The notes under the pieces are model-generated. The model was not told the origin of the DNA. It searched no databases and saw nothing but the letters and a program-made list of their open reading frames with translations. A stretch of DNA of 8,243 nt, from the NCBI GenBank assembly GCA_003155705.1, contig PMEC01000110.1, forward strand, positions 1 through 8,243, given 5' to 3'. The stretch is from Bacteroidales bacterium (lineage in GTDB: Bacteria; Bacteroidota; Bacteroidia; Bacteroidales; VadinHA17). The position numbers were made by a program, and so were the translations under genes. Below are positions 5,006 through 8,243 of this stretch, one piece after another; positions within the stretch are counted from its first letter, which is position 1, and each line of letters starts with the position of its first letter.

Positions 5006-6601
5006 TTATTTCTGCTTAACTATCAGCCATTTAAAATCCTCCGGATCAATTACAGCATTTATTATCACCGGCTCATCCAGAGAAAGTGCAACATTGACTG
5101 CCTTTATCATTTTTTCCTCTGAATCTGCAGTCAGAACCCTCATACCGAGAAAAATATCAGATCCGAAAAGATCTCCAGAATAGATTTGCGTACCATACGG
5201 TTTAATATCTTTCCATGATTGCTTGATCTTGATTAGATTAAGTTCTCCATCAGAGAATACGACTGTAATTATGGGAAGATTGTATCTTTTGGCTGTCATC
5301 AGTTCGCCAGCCATCATCAGAAAACCTCCGTCACCCGTAAGACAGACAACTGTGGAGGAAGGCATAGCAAGCTGCGCAGCAATTGCAGCCGGAATTCCAA
5401 AGCCCATTGATGACCAGCCATTTGTAATTATTAGTTTTTCAGGCGAAGGAGTTTTCCAGTATTGTCCGATCAGATGAAGATGAGATCCGACGTCTGCCGT
5501 TATAATGGAATCTCCAGGCAATTCATCTTTTAATATCTTTAAGACCATTACAGGTCCGAAGTGGCCAAGAAAGCCATTAAAGATTGATGTCATCTCATTT
5601 CGAATACCTTCAAGAACGGAATTCTCAAAGATAAGAGAGCCCGGATTTATGCTTTTCAGGAGAACAAACCATTCAGCTGGTTTACCTATGTACTGAATTA
5701 TCTCTTTGTCAGCCGGCATGTCAGTTTCAATAGTATTAAAGTGAATCATAGGCACATCAGGGATCCACGATTCGTAGTTATACTCAACTGGATCATAACC
5801 GATGCCAATTACGAGGTCTGTCTTTTCATAAATATCTTCAAGGTAATCGCTTAATGCATGAAATAATACTCCTGCGAAACACGGGTGGTCTTCCGGAATC
5901 AAACCTTTTGCCATCGGAGTGACAACGACCGCAATTTTATATTCATTCAGAAATTCAAGAATAGGTTTTCCAAGTTTATAACGCATCGCAGTCAGTCCCA
6001 GAGCTATCAGGGGTCGTCTTGATTTCTGAAGCAGAGTCGTTATGCCGGTTATATCATTATTATACTCAGGACTTTCCAGCGGCGCATAAGAAATTTCAGA
6101 ATCATTAATCTCGAGTCCGGCAATATCAGATGGGAGGCCGATATGAATTGGGCCAGGGTATTCTTCACGACAAATCCGGAGTGCGCAATGCATTACCTCT
6201 TTAACATTGCCGGCATTTATCCTGTAACTTTTCTTGGTCAGTGGTTCAAATAGTTTCTGATGATCTATATTCATCTGGGTTGTCCGGTGAAGCATTGAAT
6301 CCGGCATTTCACTTGTAAAAACTATCACTGGCGATCTGTCCAGCAGTGCTTCTCCTGTTCCGGTTGCAATATTTGTTGCCCCCGGGCCGAATGTTGCATG
6401 ACAAACTCCTGGTATTCCGGTCAGCCTGGCTGAAACGTCAGCCATCATTGCAGCAGCAGATTCATTTGATGTGAGGATGAACTCAATACCAGCTGTCCTG
6501 AACGCTTCCATATAAGGTATTGAGGGTCCTCCGGGTACTCCAAAGACATATTTTACGCCAATATTAACCAGCTGATCAGCAATATATTCTGCAATAGTCA
6601 T
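5006..6601 (-). CDS. Thiamine diphosphate-dependent enzyme, acetolactate synthase/pyruvate oxidase-like
   Basis: The 531-residue protein has the three-domain ThDP architecture: Pyr domain (~1-165), central domain (~185-310) and PP domain (~350-520). The N-terminus shows VFGVPGG (19-25) and the activating Glu47 in TSNESAA, followed by FGPGATNIATGTGEALLDRSP-like sequence (71-91). The diphosphate/metal motif starts with GDGG (423-426); 27 residues after D424, where Asn is most common as metal ligand, the sequence reads S450-D451-G452. NGWSSMGFGIPAA (394-406) is the cofactor-facing loop. It resembles acetolactate synthase catalytic subunits but is somewhat short, and no regulatory subunit or ilvC/ilvD gene adjoins, so a biosynthetic AHAS role is doubtful. 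Other options are a catabolic acetolactate synthase or another 2-oxoacid decarboxylase/carboligase. It is divergent from the MFS transporter gene. Confidence 0.87.
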   Translation of the reverse strand: MTIAEYIADQLVNIGVKYVFGVPGGPSIPYMEAFRTAGIEFILTSNESAAAMMADVSARLTGIPGVCHATFGPGATNIATGTGEALLDRSPVIVFTSEMPDSMLHRTTQMNIDHQKLFEPLTKKSYRINAGNVKEVMHCALRICREEYPGPIHIGLPSDIAGLEINDSEISYAPLESPEYNNDITGITTLLQKSRRPLIALGLTAMRYKLGKPILEFLNEYKIAVVVTPMAKGLIPEDHPCFAGVLFHALSDYLEDIYEKTDLVIGIGYDPVEYNYESWIPDVPMIHFNTIETDMPADKEIIQYIGKPAEWFVLLKSINPGSLIFENSVLEGIRNEMTSIFNGFLGHFGPVMVLKILKDELPGDSIITADVGSHLHLIGQYWKTPSPEKLIITNGWSSMGFGIPAAIAAQLAMPSSTVVCLTGDGGFLMMAGELMTAKRYNLPIITVVFSDGELNLIKIKQSWKDIKPYGTQIYSGDLFGSDIFLGMRVLTADSEEKMIKAVNVALSLDEPVIINAVIDPEDFKWLIVKQK

Positions 6602-6622
6602 TACCTATTATCTTATTAAATA

Positions 6623-6630
6623 CAAAACTA
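6623..6630 (-). promoter_or_regulatory. Bacteroidota-type -7 element TAGTTTTG for the ThDP enzyme gene
   Basis: On the minus strand, TAGTTTTG exactly matches TAnnTTTG and ends 21 bp before the start codon at 6601. Initiation near 6617 would leave a short leader of roughly 15-17 nt. No good TTG -33 box is apparent at the usual spacing, so confidence is moderate. Confidence 0.4.
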
Positions 6631-6650
6631 TTAAATATTATGGTGCATGC

Positions 6651-6736
6651 CAGTTAAACTGAATTCTATTTCTATTAAATTTAACCAAAGCATTTAACCT
6701 TGCATTTTACTGACACAGTAAATCTCAGTTAACCAG
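6651..6736. promoter_or_regulatory. Cluster of short dyads in the divergent ThDP-enzyme/MFS intergenic region
   Basis: Three related elements sit between the divergent genes: CAGTT-A-AACTG (6651-6661), TTTACTG-ACA-CAGTAAA (6706-6722, perfect 7-bp arms) and CAGTTAACCAG (6726-6736, with a GTTAAC core). All share a CAGT(T)AA-like half-site. Their position upstream of both start codons fits operator sites for one regulator controlling both genes, but no regulator gene is in the window. The dyads are seen directly; regulation is inferred. Confidence 0.35.
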
Positions 6737-6764
6737 AACAAGATTTCTTTCTGTTAGTTATAAT

Positions 6765-8120
6765 ATGAAAATAGAAATGGATTCAAAACTTAAAATAAGG
6801 ATTCCCATTACCGTTATCATGCTTGGAGTAGTCAGCCTATTTACCGATGCTGCAACTGAAATGATATATCCTCTTATACCGGTTTATGTAGCAGCTCTTG
6901 GTGCAGGCGCAGTGATGCTTGGAATAATTGAAGGGGTGGCTGAAACTACAGCAGCATTGCTGAAGCTTTTTGGCGGGATCATTTCCGACAAAACAGGGAA
7001 AAGGAAAATACTTGTAGTTATTGGTTATTCCGTTTCTTCGTTTTTCCGGCCATTGACAGGAGTTGTTAATGCAGCCTGGCAGATAGTGATTATCAGAATG
7101 TTAGACAGGGTTGGAAAAGGAATCAGGTCAGCACCTCGTGATGCCATGATTGCATCTTCGGCTGACGAAAGCATAAGGGGAAAATCATACGGATTTGATC
7201 GTGCAATGGACCACACAGGAGCCGTTATCGGACCGGTTCTTGCAATACTAACACTTTTGGTATTAATCGTAGGATTCAATTTCAAAGACACTTTGCTGGC
7301 GCTCAGATGGACATTTATGCTGGCGATCATTCCGGGAATTATTGCAGTTCTGACAATTATTTTGTTTGTAAAAGAAAAGAATCCTGCCATGTCCGGTACA
7401 AAAGATTTTAAATTATCACTTAAGGATTTTGACAGAAATTTTAAAAGTTATTTGTTAGTAATGGTTCTTTTCACATTAGGCAACTCATCAGATGCTTTTC
7501 TTTTGTTCCGGGTTGAAGAGGCGATTCATAAAACTGGCGCTGTTTTCAATTTTGTGAATAAAATTGAGCCTCTGCATAAAATGATCTCAAATTTTGGAAA
7601 TGATCTGGAGCAGGCAAAGGTGATTAATATACTTTTCCTGCCCCTGATCTGGGCCTTTTTTCATATCATAAAAGCTGTTTTTTCAACGCCCCTTGGAGCA
7701 CTTTCTGACAAGATTGGGAGGAAGATCGTAATTAATACAGGTTGGGCAATATATGCATTTGTTTATATTTCTTTTGCATTACTGATTTTCTTGCCTGCTG
7801 ATTTGCAAATAGTTGCAACATTTATTCTTTTTGCAGTCTACGCCCTGTTTTATGCATTTACTGAAGGAACCGAGAAGGCTTTTGTTGCTGATATTGTAAG
7901 AGAAGATCAAAGGGGTACTGCTTTCGGGCTATTCAATTTTGCTATTGGTCTTGGCGCTCTTCCTGCAAGTATTATTTTCGGATTTTTGTACAGTTATTTC
8001 GACAAAGTAATTCCCGGATACGGAGGTTCGGTGGCTTTTGGATTTGGTGGTGTAATAGCATTAATCTCAATTGTGTTATTGGCATTGGTTGTAAAAGAAC
8101 CTGAAAAGGTTTCAGTTTGA
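6765..8120 (+). CDS. Major facilitator superfamily transporter, MJ1317-like
   Basis: A 451-residue inner-membrane protein with the hydrophobicity of a 12-helix MFS carrier. The N-half has GVVSLFTDAATEMIYPLIP (21-39) in helix 1, the motif A loop GGIISDKTGKRK (70-81) between helices 2 and 3, and DRVGKGIRSAPRDAMIA (114-130), a signature of the MJ1317-like group. The C-half repeats motif A as GALSDKIGRK (311-320) and has FTEGTEKAFVAD (365-376). Helix 7 ends near 249 and helix 8 starts near 288, leaving a polar loop of about 38 residues that looks longer than in relatives I recall. Substrate is unknown; family members are often labelled drug efflux pumps without proof. The ATG at 6765 has no Shine-Dalgarno, and M5 (6777) is an alternative. 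Divergence from the ThDP enzyme gene, with shared dyads, allows coregulation. Confidence 0.9.
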   Translation: MKIEMDSKLKIRIPITVIMLGVVSLFTDAATEMIYPLIPVYVAALGAGAVMLGIIEGVAETTAALLKLFGGIISDKTGKRKILVVIGYSVSSFFRPLTGVVNAAWQIVIIRMLDRVGKGIRSAPRDAMIASSADESIRGKSYGFDRAMDHTGAVIGPVLAILTLLVLIVGFNFKDTLLALRWTFMLAIIPGIIAVLTIILFVKEKNPAMSGTKDFKLSLKDFDRNFKSYLLVMVLFTLGNSSDAFLLFRVEEAIHKTGAVFNFVNKIEPLHKMISNFGNDLEQAKVINILFLPLIWAFFHIIKAVFSTPLGALSDKIGRKIVINTGWAIYAFVYISFALLIFLPADLQIVATFILFAVYALFYAFTEGTEKAFVADIVREDQRGTAFGLFNFAIGLGALPASIIFGFLYSYFDKVIPGYGGSVAFGFGGVIALISIVLLALVVKEPEKVSV

Positions 8121-8145
8121 TCTTTGTTCCAAATCTGACAAAAAC

Positions 8146-8243
8146 CTCACCCCCTCCTGTCCCCCGCTCCCAGGAGAGCGGGGGAAGATTACTAAGAATA
8201 AAAGGAATTAAGTCACCACGATTAAAGTCCCTCCCTCTTGGGG
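8146..8243. repeat. GC-rich palindromic intergenic repeat element, truncated by the window end
   Basis: After the MFS gene the sequence switches abruptly to C-rich (CCTCACCCCCTCC). A strong hairpin follows: TCCCCCGCTC (8160-8169) pairs with GAGCGGGGGA (8176-8185) around the 6-nt loop CCAGGA. A less GC-rich spacer leads to a second C-rich block (TCCCTCCCTCTTGGGG) that looks like the left half of another dyad cut off at 8243. No T-run follows the first stem, so it is not a standard terminator. It resembles dispersed REP-like elements seen between genes in Bacteroidota genomes; that link is from memory, and copy number cannot be judged here. Confidence 0.6.

Noticed and set aside
7025..7390. Minus-strand 121-codon open frame within the MFS gene
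   Set aside because: It lies antisense inside a well-supported transporter gene with intact MFS motifs and has no recognisable domain of its own.

Overview
The window looks like chromosomal DNA from a member of the Bacteroidota, probably a Bacteroidales-like environmental lineage. The evidence is indirect: AT-rich sequence, start codons mostly without a clear Shine-Dalgarno, two exact matches to the Bacteroidota -7 promoter element TAnnTTTG, a GH27 lipoprotein with a putative-Ig domain, a NimA-type flavoprotein, and a ribosomal bTHX N-terminus. I see no insertion sequence, integrase, CRISPR array, tRNA or rRNA.

Layout. Positions 1-233 are non-coding and carry several short dyads. A minus-strand block follows: a NYN-nuclease/LOTUS protein (234-1019), a secreted GH27 alpha-galactosidase lipoprotein (1102-2661), a NimA/PNPOx-type flavoprotein (2722-3186) and DNA-3-methyladenine glycosylase I (3183-3728). 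The last two share an ATGA overlap and so form a tight operon. Across a divergent promoter region lies a plus-strand gene (3846-4382) whose first ~27 residues are a small-subunit ribosomal protein bTHX, fused to a ~150-residue Lys/Glu/Val/Ala repetitive tail. After an intrinsic terminator comes a RimJ/RimL-type GNAT acetyltransferase (4452-4997). It converges, with only 8 bp between stop codons, on a minus-strand acetolactate-synthase-like ThDP enzyme (5006-6601). A 163-bp divergent intergenic region with several dyads separates that gene from a plus-strand MFS transporter (6765-8120). The right edge (from about 8146) holds a GC-rich dyad element that looks like a dispersed intergenic repeat and is cut by the window end.

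Function. Most genes are independent housekeeping or accessory functions: base-excision repair, nitro/flavin chemistry, glycan hydrolysis, RNA metabolism, acetylation, pyruvate-type ThDP chemistry and export. There is no multi-gene defence or biosynthetic system. The item most worth following up is the bTHX gene with its very long lysine-rich tail, which is easily missed because low-complexity masking hides the ribosomal N-terminus.
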